NCBI GenBank assembly: GCA_022592445.1
Contig: JABYQR010000032.1
Coordinates: 153,699-217,698, forward strand
DNA: 64,000 nucleotides
Reading direction: 5' to 3'
Source: Cytidiella melzeri
Lineage: Eukaryota > Basidiomycota > Agaricomycetes > Polyporales > Irpicaceae
Shown: positions 46,108-58,083 of the stretch, piece by piece
Numbering within the stretch: the first letter of the stretch is position 1
How the letters are laid out: every line of letters starts with the position of its first letter
Position numbers and translations under genes: made by a program
Notes under the pieces: model-generated
Told to the model about the DNA's origin: nothing
The model's database searches: none
The model's input: only the letters and a program-made list of their open reading frames with translations

Positions 46108-47417
46108 ATGTTCATGGCCAAGCAGCCATCCTTCAACACTCCTCTGTCCTCAATATGCCCCAGCGAAGTGGATCCATCTCCTGGTGCACAGTGGTTTTAT
46201 TACTTGTGGGCTACTTGTCAAAGTATTCTCTCGTCTTCTCTGCGCTGACCATAAATACCTATCGTAGCTCTGGCTCGGCATCAACGTAGGCGATGCATTC
46301 TGGCTCTACTTCTGTACGTGTTCTATTACTCTGGCATCCCGACTACTATTCACACCCCTCCCGCAGACGTAATGGGCATCGTAGACCCCGTTCCTCGCAA
46401 TGCCCTCACTCGCACGTCCTCCGGGTGGTCTGGCTATGAGGTCATGATGTTTCTCTTCGGTTTTCCTTGGAGCTGCGTCAACCTGTTCGCGAGTATCGGC
46501 ATCATAGCAGGTGCTTTGGAAGCAGGCAAAGGCAGAGGTCAAGCAATGCAGGGGATAATGCTTTTCTTTATAATCGTTGTTCTCGTTCCTGCCGGTATTT
46601 TTATCAGCATCCTGCCATTCTTTGGAGGATGGATCGTGACACCCATTGTGCAAAGCGTACGCATATCCTCTCATCCTGTTCACCTCTTCTGTTAACAAGC
46701 ATATTTTAGGGGGCGTGGAACCACCGATGTGATGGCTATCCAATGTATGCCATTCTCGACGGAAAGGCATACAACGGCCCCTCCTACGTCAAGGACGTTG
46801 CCTACTTCTACCTCAATGGTAAAAACAACGTGCAGTTCACGTACGAAATATCGAACCCCGGAGATGACGATCAATGGTATTTCAGACTGCAGAAATGGAA
46901 TGTCGACCAGCTCAGCATCCCGGTCGACGCCTACCCTACTCTTCAGAGCGTCGGATACAACTTCGCGGATAACACAGTGACCGGAAATTGTACCGTCCCC
47001 TCATCGCCCTCTGTCTTCACCAATAACACATCCACGCGGCCCTGCGTCACAGGCACCTTTGACCAAGGCAACCAATTTTTCTTCAACATCACCTCCTCCG
47101 TCCCCCTCAATAACACCGCCGACGCCGATACGACCCAGTCGTTCTCTTCCGCATTAGCCGCTACAGACTCGCCGTGGTTTGTCAACAATGCCCCGCCAGC
47201 TCTTGTTCTGCGCGAACAAGAACCTAGCTCAGGCTCCAACAACGTGCTTCGTACTGCGGTAGCAAGACCCCATGATTGCACTGAGCTGAAGGTCTGCATC
47301 GCGGGGGTCCAGGGGCGCGAAGGAAGTCAGGTTATGGCGGAGGTGCTGGCGCCTCTAGGGGTGGTTTTGATGAGACAGAGCGACCATGCTGTTGAATGCA
47401 CGACACCCAGTGACTAG
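46108..47417 (+). CDS. integral membrane protein with large N-glycosylatable C-terminal domain
   Basis: Four exons are likely: 46,108-46,222, 46,290-46,313, 46,367-46,656 and 46,710-47,417. Introns are GT-AG. The first two exon joins are my best guess; the last is firm. Hydrophobic helices are FYYLWATC/FWLYFYVMG, then MMFLFGFPWSCVNLFASIG and GIMLFFIIVVLVPAGIFISI. They are followed by a long polar domain beginning GAWNHRCDGYPMYAILDG, with an FTYEISNPGDDDQWYFRLQ block and several N-X-S/T sites (NCTV, NNTST, NITS, NNTA). This layout suggests the C-terminal domain faces outside or the ER lumen. The type recurs in mushrooms as an unnamed family. Function unknown. Confidence 0.6.
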
Positions 47418-47721
47418 CGATGACTGATCCTGGGTGTGTATTCACCTCGGACTCTCTCAGTGTAACGACTCCTGTCAGTTCTAATGTCTGTGGGTGTTCG
47501 ACGCTGATGAGCTGGGCTTGATGATCGTAGACTCGGACGATGCTATGTAGTGGCTGATACTTGGTGTACTGTCAAGCTCTCGGAACCGCAGCTGGATAGC
47601 TATTTTATAGGATCCAGAGCGGTAGTTGACACACATGTAAACCGAAATATTCTTTATCCCGATGTATTTCTCGTGTCATCAGGCTTGCTGAACATGAGAT
47701 TGGCTTTATTCGCTGGCGACT

Positions 47722-49254
47722 TTAAAAGAGCCCCCACGCTCTTCTTTCCTGGACGTCAGAAGCCTCATCATTCCTCAAAGCGTCCCATACGTCCTTGACA
47801 AGACGCCGCTCGTCAGCACTCATGAAGAGCATGAGTGTGCCGAACCGGGACACACGTGCGAGATTCACAAGATATTCTTGTATGCACATTTTGGTGTCCA
47901 GAGATGCAGAGGGACTTTGCAAAACGTGCTGGAAGGTCTTCAACATTGACACCAAGTTGGACGGCTCCAAGGATGTCTTGAACAGAGAGGGAAGAGATGT
48001 GGGAGGCAGCTGTTGCTGTTGTCACCAGGCATAAGTCAGGACAGCTGGTTGAGGGGAGAACTAGAGCAACATACGAAGAAATCCCATCTTGCTTCCGGAG
48101 TTCGCAACAAGTCCCAGTTTCGGTTGAAGTTTACCAAAGTCATGGGGAAGCCATTTGTCACAAAAGGCGCGGGTGGAGGTTTTGCTGAAGCAGTGTTTGG
48201 TGGTGGAGTCAGCAAGGGACTCGTCGCCTCCGCATTTGTAGATGGTGAATCATCATGCTTCAAGGGAGGCGCTGACGAGGTAGTGGATCGAGTGTCAAAT
48301 AGCGTATGCTGGCCATCTCGCCTGAAGATACCTCCTCCCGGTCTTGTCTGTTGAGCTTCCCTAGCTTGTTTCGCCTCCTTGAAAGTGGTCGACTTCTTGA
48401 CGTTACTGGTAGTGCTGATTGAGGCGCTCACTGACGGTATGGCTGACGATGATGCCTTTGCGCCATCTAGAGGCCGAGTAGACACAGCCTGCAGAAAATC
48501 TTTCTCGACAGGTGCAGGGCTCGCATCTTTGAAAGTCGGACTGTGAGAGGACGACTCGTCCGTGTCTATAATGGTGATAGGAACTCGCCGCCGCCGAGGG
48601 ACAGCTGTAGACGAAGAGGGTACGGGAGTGCTGATGCCCCGAGGTGCAGCTTTCTATGATGCAAATGTTGGTTTCAGAAGCTTTCCGAGCCGCAATTAAC
48701 CACGCACCTTTTTCAGCTTGAAATCACGTTCCTGTATAGCCTGGGTCACCTTCTTCACTTCTTGCTGTGCAGCGCTGTTCTGAGGCTCGAGTTGGAGCAC
48801 CCGCTCAAAGTCTGAACCAGCGGAAGTATGAGAGATGAGATGATGGGTGTAAGAGTGCACACACCTTTCTTTGCATCATCCAACCGGGCCAACGCCGCGC
48901 GGGCCTGACCTCTACGGAACCAGCCTTTTACGTTCTTACCGTCTAATTCTATCACACGAGTACAATCGCGATCGGCATCCTCATTCCTGTTGGGGAGACT
49001 TGAGGTTCATCGCTTGGTGACAATGTACCAGATCTGCACGTACTTGCCTAGTTTCAGATATGCTGCAGCACGATTGAGAGGGTATGTCGCGTTCTTGGGG
49101 TCAGCGAACATCGCAACGGTGTAGTGCCCAATTGCGCCTATAAAGTCACCAGATTTGAAAGCTGCATTGCCCTGTATAGATTGAATCTGAGTGCTGCGAG
49201 AAAATATCTTTCAAAAGACTCCCGCACCTTTTCTTTTGCGTCTTGCCCGCTCAT
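47722..49254 (-). CDS. RPAP3: RPAP3/Tah1-like TPR co-chaperone
   Basis: Multi-exon gene from ATG 49,254 (MSGQDAKEK) to the stop at 47,722. An N-terminal TPR domain spans exons 2-4: GNAAFKSGDFIGAIGHYTVA, NRAAAYLKLGK, NEDADRDCTRVIELD, KGWFRRGQARAALARLDDA and FERVLQLEPQNSAAQ; this is the Hsp90/Hsp70 tail-binding type. A ~170-residue Ser/Thr/Pro linker follows, then PMTLVNFNRNWDLLRTPEAR and, in the last exon, LEPSNLVSMLKTFQHVL with VSRFGTLMLFMSADERR, matching the RPAP3 C-terminal domain. RPAP3 forms the R2TP complex with PIH1 and Rvb1/Rvb2 and helps assemble RNA polymerase II, snoRNPs and PIKKs. Yeast Tah1 lacks the C-terminal domain, so this is the long form. Order TPR-linker-C-domain makes the call firm. 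Confidence 0.85.
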
Positions 49255-49686
49255 GGTCGTGTACCTCTGAGAGATGTGGTTTCCCACGATGCACTTGAGG
49301 AGATATGAGAGAGAGACGCCCATTAACTTGCTGAACTTCAGCCACCACGACCACGCAGCATCGTACAGATGCGAACTCGACATGAATAATTTGCTACGCG
49401 ACCTTATATGCTATTTTACTGTTCAACAGCTTCAAAACCAGCAAACACATCCCCAAGAGCAGTGCGCGGGGTGACAGCACGCTGCGTGCCGTTGGTGGTG
49501 AGACGACTGCCTGTAGAAGCCTGCTGACAACTACCACCGACTGGATCACAGCAGAACACACACCTTGCCGACCTTTGAAGATTCATTGTGGAGGTATGGA
49601 AGGAATGGGCGAGAAGCTTGCCCTCTATGCCCGCGATGCCGACACGTGTCCTATTTTATCCCTCGTCCTCTCTAACTCGTACGACC

Positions 49687-50950
49687 ATGTCGCAGAGTCC
49701 TTACCCGTGCTACCCCCCTTGCAGTATGCCCTCGTCGCCGCATGCCTTGCTTCCGGAGCTGCTGTACGAGGTCATCGCGGATGCTGTAGCTCAATATGTC
49801 GACGAGCTTCTGGTAGGGTCACTCAAGTATAGAGGAGATGATTTGCACAAAGGTCCTTCCCGACAAGACGCGGTCCTGCTAGACAGCGCGCATAACCCCT
49901 GCCCGGTTCTTCTCCAGACGTCTTACCAGGTTCGACACATCACACTCCTCGTACTATCACAAATATTTGGCATCGCTCGTGACCTCAATGGTGTGGGCAG
50001 GAAAGTATCATCCCAGTCCTCTTGTCAGACCATTGCTGATACGAATGCTGTCGAGCAGCTTGAAAGAGTCTCCCGCGGACTACCTTCATTCTGCCCGTTG
50101 CTCGCAGTGGGAAGCTCACATAGGTCCCAAGGGCGCGCACGAGTCATTTGCCAAGTCAAACTTTGGTGCTTCCAGGGTCCTGCAGCAATACATGCTTCTC
50201 ATGGATATCCAGAAATCAACGGCGTCCGCGCTCTCGCCCTCCTTGATATACTCAGGCCTATTCGACTATGGCGTTCTTGATATGTTTACTACAGCGGAAC
50301 AAACGTACAATGAATTGCTTTCACCGAGCTATCTTCCATCAGTCCCCGACGCTTTGCGGGACTCTGTGACATATCATCTACGGGAAGGTGTCGTGGAACA
50401 CTTCTCGGGTACACTTTCCGAGTTTGGTTCTTTGTCCGTTCACTGATAGAAAATATCAGGTATACCCCTGGCGTTGAATCTTACTCTCAGGCAGTTGCGG
50501 ATCGTGAAAGACGGCTGCAGGTTCCTAGGTGACATTCTGAGAGATGCATACGACGTATGTGTTGTTTCTCGTGTATTCACAACCTTTTACGCTGACACTA
50601 CTGGCGTATAGAGCGCGACACGCAATATTGATGAACTGGAACGTATCATGAACGCTCTGTATGGGATAGAGCTGAGGACTTCATCAAGAAGGATCGCGAG
50701 CCCGTTGCAAATTTTGGTGAGAATGTCGACATGTATGAGTATCAGCCTAGCTATTGACAGTTGTCGTGTATGACAGCGTACCTGCTCCATCGAAACGTGC
50801 GACGAACTCTGCGATCTTGTGGCAACAGCGGACGCCTTTGCTGTGCAGCACATCGAGCTACAGGACAAAGCCCGCCGGCTTCGGGACGTTCTTCTAGGTC
50901 AGCTCGAAGCAGTACGCTTTCGGATGGGGGCCCCGGTTGTAGGAAAATAG
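49687..50950 (+). CDS. hypothetical protein, F-box-like N-terminus, spliced
   Basis: From ATG 49,687 the first exon reads MSQSPYPCYPPCSMPSSPHA, LLPELLYEVIADAVAQYV and VLLQTSYQVRHITLLVLSQI. The frame then changes near 49,970 (intron or frameshift) to a segment containing PLLIRMLSSSLKESPADYL, LQQYMLLMDIQKSTASAL and LREGVVEHFSGTLSEF. Later exons give LALNLTLRQLRIVKDGC, NIDELERIMNALYGIEL, and after a GTGAGA...GACAG intron RTCSIETCDELCDLVATAD, ending GAPVVGK (TAG 50,948-50,950). The N-terminal PELLYEV block resembles degenerate F-box segments of mushroom proteins; the rest is helical. I cannot name a function. Confidence 0.5.
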
Positions 50951-51126
50951 GGGTTCAAGCGGCATGTTCCCTAGACAGAGAGGGATATGCGGTATCAGGC
51001 GCTCTATGGGACCGCAGGATGGTTTTGTACCGCAGGCAGTAATTTGTTGTCTTTTTGTCTTCTAGAGGGTCTAGGTTTACAGTGTTGTATAACGAGGGTT
51101 GATCGCTTTCTAGATGTACGGGACAT

Positions 51127-52412
51127 CTATTGCACATGAATGCTACGGTATATGCGACAATGAACCCTGAAAGACCGCTCTATCAGCCTCCGTGTCTGAC
51201 AAGTGAGGGCGATCCAGACTAGACTGACCGGGCATGAAGGATTTCACCTTTGGACTCCGTCATGGGCACTTCTGTCCACGCATCTACGTCCCACTTCAGC
51301 CACCCCCATCCAACTTTGATCTATACGCCACAGCAAGGGTCAGTGGTTCGTCTGTGTGTCAAACTTTCAATACTCACTTCGGGCTTTTTGTGCGGTGCGA
51401 GGACGACTAGCCATCGACATTTTGTACTAGAGGAAGAGGAAATGCCAACTTCCAGTGCTGCGGTGCAAATGCAAAACAACCCATACGTACCTGAGCTCCC
51501 AAAGTAGCGCGAATAGTTCTGAAGGGGTTTCGATTAGGTGCAATGCGAAAGAACATATAGTCATTTCTATGACTTGGTCCAGCCTCGCTGATAGAGGAGT
51601 CGGTGCATTCGTCCCTTCCGCTGGCTGTACCGAGGAAATGGGCAACTGCGGCAGCGAGCCCTCCGCGATGTCCTTAAATGACAGTTCAGAGCAGTTGTAG
51701 AGGCCGGTACGTGCTTGAAATGCTTTGGCTGTGTACTATTGCGCGAATGAAGGTTTATCGCCGTAAGGCCACGGGTTGCACTTACAGGGTCGGCAGCGTA
51801 TACCGTTGGGCGTAGCAGAGTGGGCCCGAAAGGCGGAGGCGTGAATGGATTGGATTTACCTCTTGGATCTGCGTTACATGTCTCTGTTTCGTCCAGAGAC
51901 GTGTGAAGTGCCCTTCCAGTCTTCCACCAATCCATGAGTGACAAGGTAGCCTCGCCGCTGGCAAGGAGACTCAGCATTGCGGAATGATTCTACGGCATTG
52001 AAATGCACTACCTGCCTAATAGTTCAAGACTACTATCATTCAACGTGGTCGATACATGTGAGACGTTACCTACCACACGCCAAGTCGAGCATGATGAACC
52101 CGTTGCCTCCGATCCTCGCATGTTCTTTTGACCACCATCTTCGCCAACGGTTAACATGGCGATCCTCGAAAGGTGTGAAACAATTACTGGTTTAGCCACA
52201 CAAACAAGCCATTTCTGACGCCAGGGAAGTGAGGGTTTCTGTATGTTCTTCCAACTTTCTTGTAGTACTGTACCGTGCTGATTGGTGAGTCTTTGACGGG
52301 GGCAAGATGCGCACAGCTTGGCACTCACCTCGTCTACGCCATGCTCCGAGTAATTATCGCGCATAGAATGCTTCAGGATGCCAGGTGTTCCCTCTCTGTG
52401 GGCGCGAGACAT
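51127..52412 (-). CDS. SAM-dependent methyltransferase domain protein
   Basis: Multi-exon gene from ATG 52,412 (MSRAHREGTPGILKHSMRDN) to TAG 51,127-51,129. The GACGAG|GTGAGT donor joins to TACTACAAG to give EHGVDEYYKKVG and YRNPHFPGVR. Motif I is rebuilt across an intron as IMLDLACGSGEATLSLMDWW, the glycine-rich SAM loop. Then come VYAADP (motif II region), YNCSELSFKDIAEGSLPQL, QVIEMTICSFALHLIETPSE, the conserved KCRWLVVLAPHKKPE, VGWGWLKWDVDAWTEV and the end VHCRIYRSIHVQ. This set of motifs matches a conserved fungal class I methyltransferase family whose substrate I do not know. The donor after GGTAG and other joins keep phase throughout. One exon join near 52,150 remains uncertain. Confidence 0.75.
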
Positions 52413-52698
52413 GTTTTGCCAGTTGAGAGCTGAGTGGTTGGTTGAAGTCTGTCAGACAGACTCAACTCATCGTAGTCTCGGCGATCTGGTGATGCGCCTC
52501 CTGCTACCTTGGCGCCAACGCCAATTGTCAAGCTTAAGCGCTCAGCTCTGGACCGGCTTCACTGCATGACTTGGTGATTTCTTATCCACTCTCATTGCCA
52601 CGAGGAACTTGAACATTGCCCAATGCTCGTACTATCCCCGTCTGTGGAATTGGACCGAATAATTCTATGCAACATCAGCTGAGCAGCCCGCTATAGCG

Positions 52699-53531
52699 AT
52701 GTCTGAAGACATGCCTGAGGCTCATCTGTTACCTGATATGTTGTGAGTGGAACCAACTGTCGTGACCATTGCTCGTTCACAAACAATGTACAGCATCATG
52801 ATTACAACAGCTTGTGCGACACTATCAAGCGAGCACTGTCGCTCATTCCCACCATCTCTGAACGGTTGAAAGGCATCATCTTCTGCACTTGGAAGGAACT
52901 ATGCCAAGAGTGAGTTGACGTTATTTCCATGTTCTTCCGTGTGTACACAAGTATGCTTCGCTGCATTGGCTTTACCCTCTTGCTGACAACGACAATGATC
53001 TAGTGGCATTGTTCAACACAGGAACCAGATCTCTCAATGGCAGTATCATGATCACGCATACCCCCATCGCACCGCTGAGCTTTACGCGATAACCGAGTAA
53101 GTACCATTATCAATCTATGTCAGAGGCTATGATATCTCACTCCCGATTAGTAGATGCTCATCGGATGGGTATTTGTTTGACAAATCGCAACCACGGTGCA
53201 TAGCGTCAGGGATGTCATATTCTGCACTTCGGGGGACCCGGAGGGCAGCCTCCAAAGATACCGCAACGCCCTGTTCACCTTTGCGGTGCGAGATACAGGC
53301 CGAGACTCTCGTTTTATGAGGTGGGATGATTTTGCCTCAACTTCGTGTGATGATCATCTCGCGAACATGATGACAACTGGTGAGTGCAGGGGCAGCTCGA
53401 GAGTTCACTTGTTGCTGTGTCACTTACTTACTAGTAGTGGCGTCAAGTTTGTTTTGGCTGTAGGACCGACGATAAAAGCGAGAGTGCACGCAAAGATTGC
53501 TCCAGACGAAGCAACTCCTTTGCCTCTCTAG
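52699..53531 (+). CDS. hypothetical protein, four exons
   Basis: Exon 1 starts at ATG 52,699 (MSEDMPEAHLLPDM). GT-AG introns join it to CDTIKRALSLIPTISERLKG and IIFCTWKELCQ, then GIVQHRNQISQWQYHDHAYP and HRTAELYAIT, then RDVIFCTSGDPEGSLQRYR, FTFAVRDTGRDSRFMRWDDF and a tail ending ATPLPL (stop 53,529-53,531). Phases agree if the second acceptor is ACAACAG at ~52,809. The tail after ~53,380 looks less protein-like, so a further intron may exist there. No family is recognised. It lies head-to-head with the methyltransferase gene (52,412), with ~290 bp between. Confidence 0.5.
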
Positions 53532-53546
53532 TTCGTATTCGCCAAC

Positions 53547-55030
53547 ATGAGCGCAGACTCACTCCAAGAGCTGGAAATAGCTGCTATAACCCTCGCATCG
53601 CTTTGCGGCTTGTTTGGCAAGTGTTCCTACGATTATTCTGCCGTCTAGTGCTGATGACGGGATGTTCTAGGGGTATACGTGGTATTGTTCATCCTGGCAT
53701 TATGGTCCATTTCTCGCCACTACGCAACGTTCTCCAAACGTCTCCGCACTGTGACTGTGGTCTTGTATGTTCATATATACAGACACCAGAAGCTACAGAG
53801 TACCTGATGGTTTTATTGCGCTTCATAGATTCATCGACCTCTCAATCCATTTCATTGTACGTTCCCTCGAATTCGCTCGCGCTAGGCGTCAGGATGACTC
53901 AGACCACGAACTCCTGCGGTGGTCGATCCCGTTGACTGTCATTGGAAAGTATGTGTACTCAAAACCGCTGTTGCTCCTTCTGCCTCTGCTGATACGGGAC
54001 TAATTAGCGTGACCACTACCTTTGCGGTACGAGCATACACTTGATAATGCAGGACTACTGGGTCTCATCTTGCTCATATAGGGTCTTCTCTCCGATGGAA
54101 CTTTGGTATGGCGCTTCTACGTTGTTTTCAACAGACAACGTTGGGCACTCTATATTCCAGGAACTTCCGTCGTCATAAACGCATGTGAGTTGAGATTCCA
54201 TGATCTCGAAGTAGACGTCGCTGATTCTCCCGTCTATTAGTCTTGTGCTGGTCTGCAGATGCCCAGCACCTCGCCATCTATCATCATAGAGAATTTTATG
54301 AGAATACCCTCCTACCAGTCACTTTGGACATCACCGTTGCTTGGGGATGGCTTATGTTCACCGTCAATACGCTTTTGACCGGTGGAATCTTGTTGAAAAT
54401 TCTGTAGGGTCTCTCGCACGGACTCCCTTTTCTGGATATTGAAACGCCAACGTGAACAGATCACAGCAACGTTCGACCCTACATCACATATCACGTCTAT
54501 CGTCTGCTGGGACATCGAAGAGTCAGACAGCCTATAGCCTTGCCGTTCGCGCGGTCATCGAATCTGCATTGGTGACATGGGTTGGTCTTCTGATCTATGA
54601 GATCGCTTCTCTAGCCCCTGAGGGTCATGTCACGGTAAGGCCATTTTACCGATGTTACCACGGCATGCAGTTGAGATGTGATTCGTCTGTGCCAGACTAA
54701 TCTTGACGTTGGCTATGTGATGCTCGACATCATTCCAATCTTTTTTGTAAGCAACCGCTCATCGACCATGTACGGTTCAAAGCTCAGATACATACTCAGG
54801 GAATATCGCAATGCCTTATTACCGCTAGAATCGGGCTGAGCAAGGAAATGATGCATGAATCCAGTCGCGAGGTCTCATCTGATGGTCAAGCTAGTGGGGG
54901 TCAAATCCGGGTACAAACTACGCAGGAGCAAGATATTTCCCCCTTTAGCAGTGCATATAAATCGTCTAGTGCTAGAGATGGTGAAGAAGATGGCACAGAA
55001 CTGAAAGTCTTCGATATTAGAAGGGTATAG
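53547..55030 (+). CDS. seven-helix-type membrane protein of an agaricomycete family
   Basis: ATG 53,547 (MSADSLQELEIAAITLASLC), TAG 55,028-55,030, with about eight short exons. Helical stretches: AAITLASLCGLFGVYVVLFI with LALWSISRHY, the IALHRFIDLSIHFI region, LLSDGTLVWRFYVVFNRQRW then ALYIPGTSVVINALLCW, LDITVAWGWLMFTVNTLLTG, VRAVIESALVTWVGLLIYEI and NLDVGYVMLDIIPIFFGISQ. The GLLSDGTLVWRFYVV and IIPIFFGISQCLITAR blocks are hallmarks of an expanded mushroom 7-TM family of unknown function, related in layout to DUF6533/DUF6534 proteins. The tail is polar and Ser/Glu-rich (SSREVSSDGQASGGQ), likely cytosolic. Some inner exon edges, especially around 53,770-54,060, are uncertain. Confidence 0.65.
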
Positions 55031-55600
55031 ACATAGTACTGTCGATGACCCAGAAGTGAACTGTTTAGTTCACTTCTGGTCCCCCCATTCCTCCGTACCC
55101 CTTTCCTCTCGAAGATTTCACATTCATGTACTATAGTATCTTGGCTGTAGACAGTCTGTTTCTTTGGATATTTGGAGGGGAGAAGAGGTGCTTGTAATGG
55201 TCCGCACAAAGGTAACTTTTCCCCCGCCAAAATCTCTGAACTGTCATGGCATGTCACGAGCAAGTGCCCGGTCACTGGTTGGTAGTCAGCGCTGGTCGGA
55301 GTTTCAGCCCACGAGGCATTGTCACGCCCGCCTCCACCGTCGACAGTATACCTTCTACTATTCTTGCCACATCGGCCGTGCATACAAGCAGGTATTTTTC
55401 CCTGACAGTATAGACCCATATGAATGTACACTGTAAATTCTGCGCCAAAATATACACTGGTGCTGCCTCAGTAAGCCCATCAATTGCAGTTCACTCATGA
55501 ACTACAGCAAAATTTGAGGTATTCAATTTTTCTATCTGTGCAGAGCTGCCATTTCTGTACCAAACTTTGTACACAATGTCTAGTAGCATAAATACATTTT
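55031..55600. other. intergenic between membrane-protein gene and Copia element 2
   Basis: No gene is seen. The 17-bp inverted-repeat-like CAGAAGTGAACTGTTTAG/TTCACTTCTG near 55,051-55,078 may form a hairpin ~20-45 bp after the gene's stop and could mark its 3' end. The minus frame 54,901-55,431 is antisense to the membrane-protein tail. Confidence 0.4.
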
Positions 55601-55768
55601 TAACAAGGTATCAGTGGAGTTGAGAGCGTTGAGAGAGAAGACTAAGGTGGTGGTCACAGAGAGAGTTGGGGATCAAAAGCAATAGCTGTGCATTGATCAA
55701 AGTAAGTCTTATATACGGTAACTACGGCGCTAAGCGCGCGCTAAGTACGAAGACAGAATAGTGAAACA
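55601..55768 (-). repeat. 3' LTR of Copia element 2 (short, 168 bp)
   Basis: On the minus strand it starts TGTTTCACTATTCTG at 55,768, right after a purine tract, has a TATA-like CCGTATATAAGAC, and ends CCACTGATACCTTGTTA at 55,601. The last ~54 bp recur at 61,290-61,347 as the surviving part of the 5' LTR. It holds a GC-palindrome cluster (TAGCGCGCGCTTAGCGCC) upstream of the TATA box. Confidence 0.85.
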
Positions 55769-55777
55769 CTCCCCTTC
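55769..55777 (-). other. polypurine tract of Copia element 2
   Basis: The minus strand reads GAAGGGGAG immediately before the LTR start TGTTTCAC and directly after the end of the pol frame. Confidence 0.75.
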
Positions 55778-55786
55778 AAGCCTGAA

Positions 55787-57396
55787 CATGAAGTAGTTCA
55801 TTGAAGTGCTTGAGTTTTTTGAGAGGTAGTGCTTTAGTAAGAGTATCAGCACGTTGATCGGGCAGAAGGTACGTGGTGCACAGTGATGTACCCTTTAGTT
55901 ACACGATCGCTGATGAAGTTCTTGTGAATGTTGAAGTGTTTAGTACGTTGAGAGTGTTGTTCCTCGGGGGAACGAACAATCGCAAGAGTTGACGCACTGT
56001 CAGTGTACAGCTTGACAGGGTCCATAGTGCAGTTAAGTATTTCATCTATGAGGCTCTTCAAATAGATGGCCTCTGTGGACGCATGAGCGAGTGCGTACAG
56101 TTCGGCTTCGGTGACCGATAAAGTTACAAGTGAACCGCGCTTACTTGACCAAGAGATAAGCGAGTCGTTGTATGTGAAAGTGTAGCCCATTATTGGTTTA
56201 TTGCCGTACGTAGTCATACCATCAGAGTCGGCATAACCTACGAGTGAAGTAGAAGTAGGGTTGGCTTGGTTTCCTAGGACAAGCCAGTAGTCGCACGTTC
56301 CCTTGAGGTAAAGGTAACACTGTTTAGCTGCAGCGTAGTGTTCCTTAGCAGGGTCAGATAAGTATCGTGCTAGTTGACCAGTGCAATAAGCAATGTCTGG
56401 CCGAGTACTGTTGGTGACGTAGCGTAAGCCACCAACAAGAGACATGTAGTGTGTTATGGCGTCAGCGTCCTGACGTGGTTCGGTCACAGCACGGGGGGCT
56501 AAGTTGTGCTCGTGTACCATTGGTGTACGGCGTGAATGTTCGTGGTCAAAGTTGTATCGCTTAATTATGTTCAGGATATAATCCCTTTGATGAAGCTTGA
56601 TAATGCCTGCGGCTTTATCATAAGCAACTTCCATGCCAAGCATCCAGTGGATAGTTCCACCGTTAGTAAGTTCGACATGTTGTCTGAGTGCAGTCTCAAA
56701 TTTTTCGGCAACAGTAGTAGTGATAGTGCCAAGAGTAATGTCGTCAACATGGACAGCAAGTAGAAGTATAAGTTTATCACCTCGATAGAGGTAGAAGACT
56801 GCATTGTCAAATTCACAACACTTTAGTCCAAGTGCGAAGAGTATGTCGCATAGTACTTTGTACCAACGACATCCGGCTTGCTTAAGGCCGTAGATAGTTT
56901 TCCGAAGTTTGAGTACCCAGCCAGGTGGCAGGTTCGGAAGTAAGTCACCAGGAGGTGGACGAAGATAAAGGTCTTCATCGTCGTGAATGTTACCGTATAA
57001 GTATGCGGACTTGATATCGAGCTGAGTAATCTCGAAGTGTAGTGAAGCCGCGAGAGTAAGTACAAATCGTAATGAACTCATACGCGCAACAGGTGCGAAT
57101 AAGTCGTTTGAGTAGTAATCAATGCCGTCACGCTGGGAGTATCCTTGCGCGACAAGTCTTGACTTGAGTTTAGTGACTTTGCCATGTTCGTATTTTGTTT
57201 TGTAGACAAAGCGCGAACTAGTGATGTTCGCATTTGGTGGCGGGATACAGTATTCCCAAGTGCCAAGTTGTTCGAGGGTATCAACCTCGGTTTTCATCGA
57301 CTTGAGCCAGTTGATCTTGAGTGGGTGGTTAAGTACATCTTTGTAAGTAACTGGATCACCGACGTCTTCAGCGTAGTATGCGTTGAATTCAGTCAA
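55787..57396 (-). pseudogene. Copia element 2: reverse transcriptase and RNase H
   Basis: RVT_2-type RT: TSSRFVYKTKYEHGKVTKLK, SRLVAQGYSQRDGIDY, ITQLDIKSAYLYGNIHDDED, YGLKQAGCRWY, and an intact active site VHVDDITLG. RNase H follows: NSTRPDIAYCTGQLARYL, VGYADSDGMTTYGN, SVTEAELYALAHAS, LYTDSASTLAI and KHFNIHKNFI. The open frame ends at 55,846 because of one extra C in GCCCGATCAACG; in the shifted frame the polypeptide would continue (ADTLTKALPLKKLKHFNELL) to a TGA at ~55,779, right at the purine tract. The RT motifs are intact, so this is the best-preserved polymerase in the window, but the link to integrase is broken by an LTR insertion. Confidence 0.92.
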
Positions 57397-57482
57397 GTAG
57401 AAGGCAATGTTTGTATCGACTTCATCATTGTCGCGGAGCGACTGCTGATAGACTGATAAACCCTAAATAAGGGTGAAGTAGA

Positions 57483-58047
57483 TGTGAGGGGGAAGTGGAA
57501 GGGGATCTCCAACGACGACAGCAAGGTCAAAGTCGATGATAAGCAGGCAAGCAGGCACAGAGGCCAGATACTAGCAGTGCAAATGACAGAGTTAATATGG
57601 TATGATACTAAGTTACATGCAGTAACTCACCTAGCAGTGCAAATGACAGAGAGGTCAAGATGCAGAGCTAGGGAGGGTAAGGTCTACTATATATACTGTG
57701 GCTGGGTGGTCTGTGCACAAGTTCCCACACTAGGGACTGGAGTAACTGTGGGGCTGGAGTAACAATAGAACAATAAGGGACCAGGGTAACGGTCAAGGGC
57801 CTGAGTAACTGTCAAGGGCCTGAGTAACTGTCAAGGACCAGGGTACGTAGAACAATAGAGCTAGAACAATAGAACAATAGCCTAGGTTGATCTGGAACTG
57901 CTCCAGACTGAGTCTAGGGTTTGGGTCTGGACTATTGATAAATAAGGCAGGATGTCACGTGACCCGGGTTAGGGTTAGGTTTGGTAACACTCCTAGCCAG
58001 AAAATAAGCGCTCTAGATAGGCGCTTAAGGCTGTAAACTTGTGACAA
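57483..58047 (-). repeat. Gypsy-type LTR inserted between integrase and RT of Copia element 2
   Basis: On the minus strand it starts TGTCACAAGTTTACAGCC at 58,047, carries TTAAGCGCC...GAGCGCTTATT near the start, a TATA box (AGTATATATAGTAG) near 57,692, and ends CCCCCTCACA at ~57,483. The 20-bp sequence ending GCACTGCTAG (minus strand) occurs twice, plus-strand positions 57,571-57,590 and 57,631-57,650. The upstream copy is followed by GTGAGT, and ATATTAAC precedes the other, so 57,630-57,571 looks like a 60-bp intron. Between ~57,770 and 57,850 lie three copies of GTAACNGTCAAGG. Both ends are TG/CA, but I see no target duplication, so the ends are approximate. Confidence 0.6.
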
Positions 58048-58083
58048 TGTTGGAAAAATCCGGTCTCTGTTGGACTATCCATG

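Noticed and set aside
57483..58047. Target-site duplication for the LTR inside Copia element 2
   Set aside because: Flanks GTAGA and ATGTT do not match, and shifting the ends by a few bases did not give a 5-bp repeat.
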